Below, piece by piece: positions 18,409 through 27,274 of a stretch of DNA of 64,000 nucleotides. Location of the stretch: NCBI RefSeq assembly GCF_018614615.1, contig NZ_JAGGOK010000111.1, positions 1 through 64,000 on the forward strand, read 5' to 3'. A program made the position numbers and the translations under genes. The DNA comes from Streptomyces sp. ISL-100. Lineage in GTDB: Bacteria > Actinomycetota > Actinomycetes > Streptomycetales > Streptomycetaceae. The notes beneath the pieces were generated by a model, which did not search any database, was not told the origin of the DNA, and saw only the letters and a list, made by a program, of their open reading frames with translations. Numbering within the stretch: position 1 is the stretch's first letter; every line of letters starts with the position of its first letter.

Positions 18409-20427
18409 GTGACCTCACTTCCCCACCAGGGTCAACACGGACCCCGCGACCACCACATGATCGTCAGTGGCGACGACGCACTCGCCCACCGGCTCGCCGC
18501 CGAGCTGCGCGAGGTGTACGGGGAGCGGGTGACGCTCGTCGTGCCGCCCGCCCGCGAGTCGCGCCATGCGCCCGCACCCCTCGCGGTCCGCGTTCCGGGC
18601 CGGGCGTCCGCCCTCTTCGGGCGGGTGTCGGCCGTCATGGGCCGGACCGGCGCCACGCCTCCGGGAGTCACGGGCGCGGCCGACCGGGACGACCGGCCCG
18701 CTGACGCCGTACGCGTCGTCGAAGCGTGGGAGCTCGACGACCTCGTACTGGCCGAGGCCGGCGTGGAGCGGGCCGCCGCGCTCGCACTCGTCCACGACGA
18801 CGACGAGACCAACATCCGTGCCGCGCTGACCGCCCGCCGGCTCAACCCCCGTCTGCGCCTGGTCATTCGCCTCTACAACCGCAAGCTCGGCCAGCACCTG
18901 GAAGAACTCCTCGACCAGGCCGCCGCCCTCGCTTCGCCCGGAATCGACGCCGCCGCCCTCGACGCCGCGACCACCGTGCTCTCGGACGCCGACACCGCGG
19001 CCCCCGCCCTGGCCGCCACCGCGGTCGCGGGCACCAGCAAGGTCGTGCAGGCCGACGGACTGCTCCTGCGCGCCGTCGAACGCAACCCGCCCGCTCGCGG
19101 CGAGGTCGCGGACCCCGGGCTCTGCACCCTCGCGCTGCTCTCCTCCACCACCAACAACCCGGCCGGCGCCGAGGGTTCAGACCACAGCGGCGAGGAAGCG
19201 CCGCGTCTGCTGCCCGACGACCGCAGCGTCGCGGAAGCCACGGGCCGGGGCACGATCGTGCTCGAAGCGATCTCCTACACGGGTGCGAACCCGCCGCCGG
19301 GCCGGCTCGCAGGCCGCGGTCTCCCGCTCGCCGAACTCTTCTCCCGCCGCCTGCGGTGGGCGATCGCCGGCATCGCGACCGCCGTACTGGGCCTCGCCGT
19401 CGCATCCTGGCTCACCACCGGCGACCACCCCCTCCACGCCGCTTACGTCACCCTGCTCGACCTCTTCGCCATCAACGACCCCGCCGTAGGCGCACCCCTC
19501 GACCGCCAGATCCTCCAACTCCTCGCCGGACTAGCCGGGATGCTGCTGCTCCCCGTGCTCGTCGCCGCCGTACTCCAGGCCCTCGGCGCCCTGCGCAGCG
19601 CCTCCGGACTGCGCCGCCCGCCGCGCGGCCTCTCCGGCCATGTCGTCCTGCTCGGTCTCGGCAAGGTCGGCACGCGCGTGCTGGCCAGGCTGCGCGAACT
19701 CGACATCCCAGTGGTGTGCGTGGAGGAGGACCCGGAGGCGCGCGGTATCGCGCTCGCCCGCCGCCTGCGCGTACCGACCGTGATCGGCGACGTCACGCAA
19801 GAGGGCGTACTCGAAGCCGCCAAAATCCACCGCGCGCACGCCATGCTCGCCCTCACCAGCGCCGACACGACCAACCTCGAAGCCGCCCTGTACGGACGCT
19901 CCGTCAAGTCCGACCTGCGCGTGGCGCTGCGCCTGTACGACGACGACTTCGCCACCGCCGTCTACCGCACCCTGCGCGCCGCCCACCCCCGCGCCCTGAC
20001 CCGCAGCCGCAGCGTCTCCCACCTCGCCGCGCCCGCCTTCGCCGGGGCGATGATGGGACGTCAGATCCTGGGCGCCATTCCCGTCGAACGTACGGTGTTG
20101 CTCTTCGCCGCTGTCGCGGTGGCCGGCCTGCCGCAGCTCGAAGGCCGTACCGTCGCCGAGGCCTTCAGCTCCGGCGCGTGGCGCCTCCTCGCCCTGGACA
20201 CCGGGACCCCCGGCGACCGCCGCGACGACCTGAGCGCGGCCCGAGCAGCCGACGAGGACGGCGGCGGCAGGCGCGCCGGCGGTCCGCCGCGCCTGGTGTG
20301 GGACCTGCACCCGGGCTACGTTCTTCGCTCCGACGACCGCGTCGTCCTCGCGGCCACCCGCCGGGGCCTGGCCGAACTCCTCGGCCGTACGCCCGCGCCC
20401 CGCGCCGACGATCCGTCGACGGGCTGA
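18409..20427 (+). CDS. two-RCK (TrkA-N) channel-like membrane protein
   Basis: 672 residues. An N-terminal TrkA-N-like NAD-binding region (about 15-300, HHMIVSGDDALAHRLAAEL), two transmembrane helices (WAIAGIATAVLGLAVASWL near 325; LQLLAGLAGMLLLPVLVAAV near 370), then a second Rossmann domain with an intact GHVVLLGLGKVGTRVLARL and acidic second-strand end (VVCVEED). This is the plan of K+ channel/CASTOR-type proteins, but the loop between the helices (TLLDLFAINDPA) lacks the TVGYG selectivity filter. So ion selectivity is doubtful. GTG at 18409; ATG 18457 is the alternative. Confidence 0.75.
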   Translation: MTSLPHQGQHGPRDHHMIVSGDDALAHRLAAELREVYGERVTLVVPPARESRHAPAPLAVRVPGRASALFGRVSAVMGRTGATPPGVTGAADRDDRPADAVRVVEAWELDDLVLAEAGVERAAALALVHDDDETNIRAALTARRLNPRLRLVIRLYNRKLGQHLEELLDQAAALASPGIDAAALDAATTVLSDADTAAPALAATAVAGTSKVVQADGLLLRAVERNPPARGEVADPGLCTLALLSSTTNNPAGAEGSDHSGEEAPRLLPDDRSVAEATGRGTIVLEAISYTGANPPPGRLAGRGLPLAELFSRRLRWAIAGIATAVLGLAVASWLTTGDHPLHAAYVTLLDLFAINDPAVGAPLDRQILQLLAGLAGMLLLPVLVAAVLQALGALRSASGLRRPPRGLSGHVVLLGLGKVGTRVLARLRELDIPVVCVEEDPEARGIALARRLRVPTVIGDVTQEGVLEAAKIHRAHAMLALTSADTTNLEAALYGRSVKSDLRVALRLYDDDFATAVYRTLRAAHPRALTRSRSVSHLAAPAFAGAMMGRQILGAIPVERTVLLFAAVAVAGLPQLEGRTVAEAFSSGAWRLLALDTGTPGDRRDDLSAARAADEDGGGRRAGGPPRLVWDLHPGYVLRSDDRVVLAATRRGLAELLGRTPAPRADDPSTG

Positions 20428-20656
20428 CGGGCTGACGGCGGCGGCGTACGGCCTGCCCGGCCGGGCACGGCTGCCGCGGCGAGCGTGTACGCCGTCGTGT
20501 CTGACCCCGCCCGGAGCTGACGACCCCTGTACGGCAGCTCCGGGCCCGCTCATCGTTCCAGGGAGACAACTCCCGGCGTATTTCCGGTTTCCGGCAATCT
20601 TTATGCTCTCTTAATGCCGAAGGGCTTCGGGAAGCATCAAGAATCCGGGGAAGCGC

Positions 20657-21715
20657 GTGACAGAGCCCGAAATATCCGAGGAGTATCTGGACGGCTATGC
20701 CCAGATCCTGGCGGAGGTCTCCGCGACCGGCCGCCGCCTCACCAGGGACGAGCTGGACTCGCGCCGCGCCCTCGGGGAACAGGCGGCCGAGGCCGGGCAC
20801 GGCCTGCGCGCCCTCGTCGGCCGGCACCTGGCCGCCACCCGCGCCGCCTGGCCCGGCGCCTCCGCGGCGCCGGACCGGGTCCTGGCAGCGGTGGAACAGG
20901 CCGTCGACGCCTTTGCCGAGGGGTACGAGCGGGCCCAGCGGCTGGCCGTACGCCAGGAAGAGGCGGCCCGCCGCGAGTTCATCGACGACCTCCTTCACGG
21001 GCGCAGCGACCTGGGCCGCCTCGCCGCCCGCGCCGAGCGCTTCGGCCTGCGGCTCTCCCAGGCCCACGCCGTCGCGGTGGCCGAAGGCGCCGAGGCGTAC
21101 GAGGACACCGACCATGTCACCCGCCGGGTGGACCGCGAACTGATCGGCCGCTTCGGCGACCGGCGCATCCTCATCGCCACCAAGGACGGCCGGCTGATCT
21201 GCATCGTGCCCGGCGACCAGGCCGATGTGCTCACCCACTTCGCCAAGCAGGCCCACGCCGCCACGGAGGGCGGCCGCGTGGCGATCGGCCGCGCGCATCC
21301 CGGCGCGGGCGGCGTGGTCCATTCGTACGAAGAGGCCCTCAGCGCCCTCGAACTGGCCGACCGCATGGCGCTCGACAGCCCCGTGCTGCGCGCCGCCGAC
21401 CTGCTGGTTTTCCCCGTCCTCACCCGGGACCGGCAGGCGATGGCGGACCTGGTGCTCAGCGCGCTCGGCCCGCTCCGCCGGGCGCGCGGCGGCGCCGAGC
21501 CGCTGCTGGAGACCCTCAGCGTGTACTTCGACGCCGGCTGCGTCTCGGCTGAAGCGGCCCGCCGCCTCAGCCTGAGCGTAAGGGCACTGACTTACCGCCT
21601 CCAGCGCATCCACCAGCTCACCGGTTCCGACCCGGCCGACCCGATGCACCGCTACACCCTCCAGACGGCGGTGATCGGCGCACGGCTGCTGGAATGGCCC
21701 GCCAAAGCGATCTGA
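20657..21715 (+). CDS. PucR/CdaR-type helix-turn-helix regulator
   Basis: 352 residues starting GTG. A helical N-terminal sensor region (1-165) is followed by a GGDEF-like linker domain (VAIGRAHPGAGGVVHSYEEA, a PucR hallmark) and a C-terminal HTH_30 DNA-binding domain: LLETLSVYFDAGCVSAEAAR then LSLSVRALTYRLQRIHQLTG. Family members activate genes for purine, sugar-acid or amino-acid use. No effector can be assigned; the next gene runs the same way after 72 bp. The upstream 229 bp (20428-20656) contain an AT-richer stretch (CAATCTTTATGCTCTC) that may be its promoter. Confidence 0.88.
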   Translation: MTEPEISEEYLDGYAQILAEVSATGRRLTRDELDSRRALGEQAAEAGHGLRALVGRHLAATRAAWPGASAAPDRVLAAVEQAVDAFAEGYERAQRLAVRQEEAARREFIDDLLHGRSDLGRLAARAERFGLRLSQAHAVAVAEGAEAYEDTDHVTRRVDRELIGRFGDRRILIATKDGRLICIVPGDQADVLTHFAKQAHAATEGGRVAIGRAHPGAGGVVHSYEEALSALELADRMALDSPVLRAADLLVFPVLTRDRQAMADLVLSALGPLRRARGGAEPLLETLSVYFDAGCVSAEAARRLSLSVRALTYRLQRIHQLTGSDPADPMHRYTLQTAVIGARLLEWPAKAI

Positions 21716-21787
21716 CGCAGTGGACGGATGCGCGGATGGATACCCTGGGCGCCGTTGTGATTAGTGGGCATCATGAGGAGAACCAGC

Positions 21788-22414
21788 GTGGCCGAGTCCG
21801 TCATACCGCCGCCCGACCCACTCGCCCCCAGAGGCACGCCTCTTGGGGCCTCGCGGCGCGGAATCGTGCGGTGGTTCGCGGCTTTTGTTGCGTTCGTTGC
21901 CCTGATTCACTCCAGCATGCTGCTGCTCTACGTCGCCACGGACTTCCCGCTCTCCAAGACCTACGCGAAACAGGTCAATGGGTGGATGCGGCCGCTTTTC
22001 CCGCAGGACTGGAGCATCTTCGCCCCGGAGCCATCGAAGTTCAATCAGCACCTCGAAGTGCGCGCGAACGTCGACGGGAAGTTCGGCCGGTGGATCGACC
22101 TCACCGCGCACGACAACGCGGCGTACCGGGGTGAGCTGCTCCCCAGCATCGAGGACCAGCTCGTACTGCGCCGGGCCATGTCCCAGTACCGGACCAGCGC
22201 GGCGCGCCAAAACGCCCCCCAGGCCACCGCCCGCTCGGCGCGCTACCTGCTCAACGTCATTCTGGTGCGGCTCGACGCCATGGGGGAGAAGCCCGGACAG
22301 GCCGTACAACTGCGCCTGAAGAGCACCCGCATACCGGCGCCCGGCACCAAGGGCTCCGCAGCCGTCCCACGTCCGCAGTATCAGAACCTCGGGTACTGGA
22401 AGGTCCGCTCATGA
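21788..22414 (+). CDS. DUF5819 family protein, SdpA-like
   Basis: 208 residues: one N-terminal membrane helix (WFAAFVAFVALIHSSMLLLY) and an extracytoplasmic domain containing PLFPQDWSIFAPEP, which resembles the FPQ-W--F--P segment of SdpA. The GTG at 21788 has GAGGAG 7 nt upstream. Its stop overlaps the start of the HTTM gene (ATGA), so the two are made together. In Bacillus, SdpA and the HTTM protein SdpB together process the SdpC toxin; by analogy this pair may modify or mature an exported product. No SdpC-like gene is seen next to it. Confidence 0.78.
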   Translation: MAESVIPPPDPLAPRGTPLGASRRGIVRWFAAFVAFVALIHSSMLLLYVATDFPLSKTYAKQVNGWMRPLFPQDWSIFAPEPSKFNQHLEVRANVDGKFGRWIDLTAHDNAAYRGELLPSIEDQLVLRRAMSQYRTSAARQNAPQATARSARYLLNVILVRLDAMGEKPGQAVQLRLKSTRIPAPGTKGSAAVPRPQYQNLGYWKVRS

Positions 22415-23523
22415 CCGTACGCGCAGCACTCGCCCAGGGCCTGGACTCTGCCGCGGGCCTCGGCCGCCAAGTCAGGGGCACGGCCCGGAAGCTGACCCTC
22501 CAGCCGCTCGCCCCGTACAGCGCGGCCGCGATCCGCATCGGCCTGGGCGGCCTGTACCTGATCCACCTGCTCCGCGAATCGGTACGCGCCGACCACCTGT
22601 GGGGGCCGGGTTCGCCGTTCACCGCAGACCTCTTCGACCAGACCCTGAAGTCCAGGGGCTGGGACGGCGCGTTCTCCTGGTGGTACTCGCTCCTCGTCAC
22701 CGACAGCGCCCTCGTCTTCTGGGCCTGGTACGGACTCGCCGTCGTGGTCAGCGCGCTATTGATGCTCGGCTGGCGCACCCGCGCCACGGCCGTGCTCTTC
22801 TGGTTCCTCGTCGTGGCCTTCTACATCCGCGGATCCATGGCCAACAGCGGCTGGGCGCTGCTGAGCCTGCTCTTCGCCAACTACCTGGTCTTCGTCGCGT
22901 CGGGCCGCTACTGGTCACTCGACGCGCGCCGCCGCGCCCGCAAGGCGCAGCAGGGGACATCGTCCGCGTCGAAGTTCGTCTTCTGGGGCGCGGAGACGGA
23001 AGAGCTTCGCCGGCGCCTGGTCACCGTCCTGCACAACGGCGGCATGGCGATGATCGCGCTCCAGGTCATGGTGATCTACGGTTCCGCGGCCATGTACAAA
23101 ATCCAGGGCGAGTCGTGGCGCAACGGCACGGCTCTCTACTACTCGATGATGTACGACGACTTCTCCACTTTCCCCGAGCTCTCGGCCTGGATCGTGAGTC
23201 ACGGCACGTTCGCGGCCCTCATGGCGTACGTCACCGTCTTTTCGCAGATGCTGTTCCCGGCGCTGGTGTTCAACCGGCGGCTCAAGTACTGCATCCTCGT
23301 CATCATGCTGGCCACGCACATCGGCGTCGGTGTGCTGATGGCCCTGCCGATGTTCTCCGCCATCACGATCGTCGGCGACCTGGTGTTCCTGCCGACCACC
23401 TTCTGGCTGGCGGCGACCCGGCTGGTACGGACGGCGCGGGCGGCCCCGGCGGAGAAGCGGGAAGCGCCGGCCGTTCCGTCACCCCGTGAACCGGCGGACG
23501 CCGAGGTCGGTTCGTCGGCGTAA
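22411..23523 (+). CDS. HTTM (vitamin K-dependent carboxylase-like) membrane protein, SdpB-like
   Basis: 370 residues with several predicted membrane helices: PYSAAAIRIGLGGLYLIHLL, VFWAWYGLAVVVSALLMLGW, ATAVLFWFLVVAFYIRG and others up to VGDLVFLPTTFWLA. The order and the RIGLGGLYLIHLL beginning fit the HTTM family, which includes vitamin K gamma-glutamyl carboxylase and bacterial SdpB. The actual reaction of bacterial members is largely unknown. Coupled by a 4-nt overlap to the DUF5819 gene. It ends 27 bp from the convergent efflux-pump gene. Confidence 0.85.
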   Translation: MTVRAALAQGLDSAAGLGRQVRGTARKLTLQPLAPYSAAAIRIGLGGLYLIHLLRESVRADHLWGPGSPFTADLFDQTLKSRGWDGAFSWWYSLLVTDSALVFWAWYGLAVVVSALLMLGWRTRATAVLFWFLVVAFYIRGSMANSGWALLSLLFANYLVFVASGRYWSLDARRRARKAQQGTSSASKFVFWGAETEELRRRLVTVLHNGGMAMIALQVMVIYGSAAMYKIQGESWRNGTALYYSMMYDDFSTFPELSAWIVSHGTFAALMAYVTVFSQMLFPALVFNRRLKYCILVIMLATHIGVGVLMALPMFSAITIVGDLVFLPTTFWLAATRLVRTARAAPAEKREAPAVPSPREPADAEVGSSA

Positions 23524-23550
23524 TCCCGCGACGGCCGGCCAACGCGGCGC

Positions 23551-25635
23551 TCAGCGGCGGCCGGCCGGCAGGCTCTTGCCCTGCGCGAGGTCCTCGGCGA
23601 GCAGCCGCTTGGCGATCGCGTCGACGGCGGCCATCAGCTCCTCGTTGCCCGGCCGCCCGCCGTCCATCTCCAGCTGGTCGCCGATCCAGCGCGACCACGC
23701 GGCACCGATCACCTCGGCCTCGCGCTCGCCCGCCGGGGTGTGCGAGAGCAGGTTGCCGTCGCGGGTGAGGTAGCCCTCGTCCACCATCCGGTCGAAGACC
23801 GGCAGCAGGACCTCCGGCGGGACGTTGCGGCGGGCGGCGATGAGCCCGAGGCTGGCGTGTCCGACGATGCGGGTCAGCAGCGCGACCTGCATGACCGCCC
23901 AGGCGCCCGCGATGTCGAGACGGGTGTCGGAGCCGCTGACGATCCACCGCGCCGTGTCGGGTCCCTTGGTGCGGAGGATCTGCGCGACGGCCAGCTCCAG
24001 CAGCTTGGCCGAGTCACCCGACATGGGCGACGCGAACCCCTCACCCATGTCGGTCGAGCCGGCGCGTGCGGCGTCGCGCAGCTTGACCTGCTTGAGGAAC
24101 AGCGACACGACGAAGCCCACGATCGCCACCGGGACCGTCCACAGGAACACCGTGTGCAGCGAGTCGGCGTACGCCTGGACGATCGGCCCGGCCTGCGCGG
24201 GCGGCAGCGCGTGCAGACCCTCCGGGCTCTGCGCGGCCCGCGTGAGGGCCGCGGGATCCGCCCCGCCGGCGCGGGCGGCCTCGGCGACGCCGGCGGTGAG
24301 GTTGGGGCGGAGCGAATTGGCATAGATGGTGCCGAAGACGGCGGTGCCGAAGGACATGCCGAGCGTACGGAAGAAGGTGACACCGGAGGTGGCCGTGCCG
24401 AGGTCCGCGTACTCCACGGTGTTCTGCACGGCGATCGTCAGGACCTGCATGCACAGGCCGATGCCGAGGCCGAGGACGAACATGTAGAGCGACTCCAGCC
24501 AGGCGCTGGTGCCCGTGCCCATCAGGGACAGCAGGAACAGGCCGATGCCCATGACGAGCGAGCCGATGATGGGGAAGATCCGGTACGTGCCTGTCTTGCT
24601 GACGACGTTGCCGCTGAAGACGGACGCGATGAGGAGACCGACGATCATGGGGAGCGTACGGACGCCCGAGACGGTGGCCGAGTCCCCGTCGACGTACTGC
24701 AGATACGTCGGCAGGAAGATCATCGCGCCGAGCATCGCGAAGCCGACGACGAAGCTGAGGATCGAGCAGACGGTGAACACGGGGTTCGAGAACAGCCGCA
24801 TCGGCAGCATGGGCTCGGCGGCGCGCGTCTCGGCGTAACAGAACAGGGCGAGCGCGATCAGGCCGCCCGCGAAGAGACCGATGATGACGCCCGAACTCCA
24901 GGCGTACTCGTTGCCGCCCCAGCTCGTCGCCAGGATCAGCGCGCTCGCGCCGAGCGCGACGAGCGCGATGCCGAGGTAGTCGATGACGGGGCGGGTCGCC
25001 GAGCGTACGGACGGGATGTTGCGGGCGGCGGCGATGACCACGACGATCGCGATCGGTACGTTGATGTAGAACGCCCAGCGCCAGGTCAGGTGGTCCGTGA
25101 AGAGGCCGCCGAGCAGCGGGCCGATGACGGTGGCGACGCCGAAGACGGCGCCAATCGCGCCCTGGTATTTCCCGCGCTCGCGCAGCGGGATGACGTCGGC
25201 GATCAGGGCCATCGAGGTGACCATCAGGCCGCCGGCGCCGATGCCCTGGAGTGCGCGCCAGGCGATCAGGAGGGTCATGTTGCCGGAGAGGCCGCACAGG
25301 AACGAGCCGGTGATGAAGACGATTGCCGAGACCTGGAAGACGAGCTTGCGGCCGAAGAGGTCACCGAACTTGCCGACGAGGACGGTGGCCACGGTCTCGG
25401 CCAGCAGGTAGGCGGTGACCACCCACGACATGTGCTCGGCGCCGCCGAGTTCCGCGACGATCGTCGGCAGTGCGGTGCCGACGATCGTCTGGTCCAGGGC
25501 GGCCAGCAGCATGCCGAGCATGATCGTCGCGAAGACGATGTTGCGCTGCCGGCGGTCGAGCACAGGTGGGGCGGAGGCGGCCGCCGGCGCGGGTACCGGG
25601 GCCTTGGCCGGGCTGGACTCGCGGGTGGTGGTCAC
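23551..25635 (-). CDS. DHA2 (EmrB/QacA) multidrug efflux MFS pump with C-terminal extension
   Basis: 694 residues. About 530 residues form a 14-helix H+ antiporter: LAALDQTIVGTALPTIVAEL in helix 1, the motif-A region GKFGDLFGRKLVFQ, and motif C near GVATVIGPLLGGL. The remaining 165 residues are soluble and contain a MarR-like winged-helix pattern (VLLPVFDRMVDEGYLTRDGN, LLSHTPAGEREAEVI), longer than standard pumps (about 500). Such extensions occur in Streptomyces drug exporters; whether it binds drug or DNA is not known. GTG start at 25635. No adjacent TetR gene; its regulator is elsewhere or is this tail. Confidence 0.88.
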   Translation of the reverse strand: MTTTRESSPAKAPVPAPAAASAPPVLDRRQRNIVFATIMLGMLLAALDQTIVGTALPTIVAELGGAEHMSWVVTAYLLAETVATVLVGKFGDLFGRKLVFQVSAIVFITGSFLCGLSGNMTLLIAWRALQGIGAGGLMVTSMALIADVIPLRERGKYQGAIGAVFGVATVIGPLLGGLFTDHLTWRWAFYINVPIAIVVVIAAARNIPSVRSATRPVIDYLGIALVALGASALILATSWGGNEYAWSSGVIIGLFAGGLIALALFCYAETRAAEPMLPMRLFSNPVFTVCSILSFVVGFAMLGAMIFLPTYLQYVDGDSATVSGVRTLPMIVGLLIASVFSGNVVSKTGTYRIFPIIGSLVMGIGLFLLSLMGTGTSAWLESLYMFVLGLGIGLCMQVLTIAVQNTVEYADLGTATSGVTFFRTLGMSFGTAVFGTIYANSLRPNLTAGVAEAARAGGADPAALTRAAQSPEGLHALPPAQAGPIVQAYADSLHTVFLWTVPVAIVGFVVSLFLKQVKLRDAARAGSTDMGEGFASPMSGDSAKLLELAVAQILRTKGPDTARWIVSGSDTRLDIAGAWAVMQVALLTRIVGHASLGLIAARRNVPPEVLLPVFDRMVDEGYLTRDGNLLSHTPAGEREAEVIGAAWSRWIGDQLEMDGGRPGNEELMAAVDAIAKRLLAEDLAQGKSLPAGRR

Positions 25636-25704
25636 CCTTGCACCCTCACACCGGCATGGGCGGCGCGCATGCGGTGACGTCCGTACACCGTAGGGGCGGT
25701 GCGG

Positions 25705-25775
25705 CCGAATCCAGCCCCTCCGGCGTTTGAGGAGCGGGGTCTGGGGCGGAGCCCCGGGTTCGGGAAGGGGCGCGT
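25705..25775. repeat. copy of the window's intergenic repeat (inverted orientation)
   Basis: AATCCAGCCCCTCCGGCGTT then TGAGGAGCGGGGTCTGGGG, followed by a short hairpin GGGGCGGAGCCCC: a minus-orientation copy of the element near 7205-7233. It sits in the 229-bp region between the divergent efflux pump and flavin oxidoreductase genes, so it is not a simple 3' terminator here. Confidence 0.6.
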
Positions 25776-25864
25776 GGGGGAAAGGCCCCGCCAGGGCTCC
25801 AGGGTCGGGCCGCCCCGTACTGGGCAGGCTTCAGCGACGGGTAATCCGGGCTGAGGGGGACGGC

Positions 25865-27274
25865 ATGGCGGACTTCGCGGTGATCGGCGGCGGCATCGGC
25901 GGTCTGGCAACCGCGCTCTTCGCGGCCAGACGCGGCCACCGGGTGGCCGTCTTCGAACGCGACGCCCGAGCCCCCCGCGGCAGCGGGTCCACCCTCGACG
26001 AGGACTTCTTCGGCTGGCGGCGCCCCGGCGTACCGCAGGCCGCCCAGCCCCACCTCATGCTGGGCGCCGCCCGCTCCGTGCTCCGCGCCGAAGCGCCCGA
26101 CGTCTACGACGCGATCATGCGGCTCGGCGCCCGCGAACGGCACGAGCTCGACTGGTTCGAGCAACGGCCCCCCGCCCGGCCCGGCGACGAGGACCTGGTG
26201 ATGGTCCAGGCGCGCCGCATCGTCGTCGAGACGGCGCTCACCGACGCCCTGCGCGCCGAGCCGCGAGCCGTCCTGCGCTACGGCGAGCCCGTCACCGGCC
26301 TGCTCGTCGACCCGTCCTGCGCCCCGCCGCGCGTCCGCGGCGTACAGACCGAACGCGGGGCGTACGAAGCCGAGCTGGTGATCGACGCGGGCGGCCGCCG
26401 GTGCGCCTCGGGGGAGTGGCTGACCGGCGCGGGCTGCCGGCCCCCGGTGGTGGAGCGCCACCGTACCGGCATCGCGTACTTCTGCCGCTGGTACCGGCTG
26501 CCGGACGGGCGCGCGGACGGCCCCACCCGGCCCTGGACGGTGTCCGGCGGAACGTTCGCCGGGTGCGCCGTCTTCCCCGCCGACAACGGGGTGTTCGCCG
26601 TCACGCTGTTCGTCCACACCGAGGACCCGACGCGCGGCGCACTGCGCGACCCGGCCGTCTTCGAGGCGGCGGCCCGCACCTTCCCGCCGGGGGCGGCATG
26701 GCTGGAGCTGGGGGCGCGGCCGCTCTCCCCGGTGCTCGCGACCGCCGGTCTCGACAACCGCTGGAGCGTCCTCGTCGACGAACAGGGGCCCATAGCCACG
26801 GGCCTGATCGGCGTCGGCGACGCCGTCACCCACACCAACCCCACCATCGGCCAAGGCATGTCGCTCGCACTGTGGGCGGCCCGCCGGGTCGCCCGGGAGA
26901 CGGACCACGGGAGCAGGGAACAGGGCTCGCCGGACTTCATCGCCGAGCACTACGCCTGGGCGCAGCGCACCCTCAAGCCCTGGTTCGACTTCCAGGTCAC
27001 GACCGACCGCGCGATCGGCGAGCGCTTCGCCGGACGCGAGTTCACGGCAGGACCCGCCCGCCAGATGGCGGCGCTCTTCGAGTGCGCCCAGGAAGACCCG
27101 GAAGTGATGCGGGCGCGCGCCAGGGTCCGGCATCTCGCGGCGCCCCCGGCCGAGGCGTACGGCGCCCCGGAAGTCAGAGCCCGGGTCGCGGCCTGGCTGC
27201 TGGCGCACCCCGACTACGTACCGAACACCGTGGGCCCCGGCCGCAGAGAGTGGGAGAAGATCACCGCGCCCTGA
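25865..27274 (+). CDS. FAD-dependent oxidoreductase (monooxygenase-like)
   Basis: 469 residues. FAD Rossmann motif FAVIGGGIGGLATALFAARR at the N-terminus, FERDA at the end of the second strand, and the GD motif GLIGVGDAVTHTNPTIGQGM that contacts the FAD phosphates. Between them is the oxidoreductase core without clear pathway signature; similar proteins are annotated as FAD-dependent monooxygenases or geranylgeranyl reductase-like. ATG at 25865. The last 14 bp overlap the convergent ligase gene end. Confidence 0.82.
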   Translation: MADFAVIGGGIGGLATALFAARRGHRVAVFERDARAPRGSGSTLDEDFFGWRRPGVPQAAQPHLMLGAARSVLRAEAPDVYDAIMRLGARERHELDWFEQRPPARPGDEDLVMVQARRIVVETALTDALRAEPRAVLRYGEPVTGLLVDPSCAPPRVRGVQTERGAYEAELVIDAGGRRCASGEWLTGAGCRPPVVERHRTGIAYFCRWYRLPDGRADGPTRPWTVSGGTFAGCAVFPADNGVFAVTLFVHTEDPTRGALRDPAVFEAAARTFPPGAAWLELGARPLSPVLATAGLDNRWSVLVDEQGPIATGLIGVGDAVTHTNPTIGQGMSLALWAARRVARETDHGSREQGSPDFIAEHYAWAQRTLKPWFDFQVTTDRAIGERFAGREFTAGPARQMAALFECAQEDPEVMRARARVRHLAAPPAEAYGAPEVRARVAAWLLAHPDYVPNTVGPGRREWEKITAP

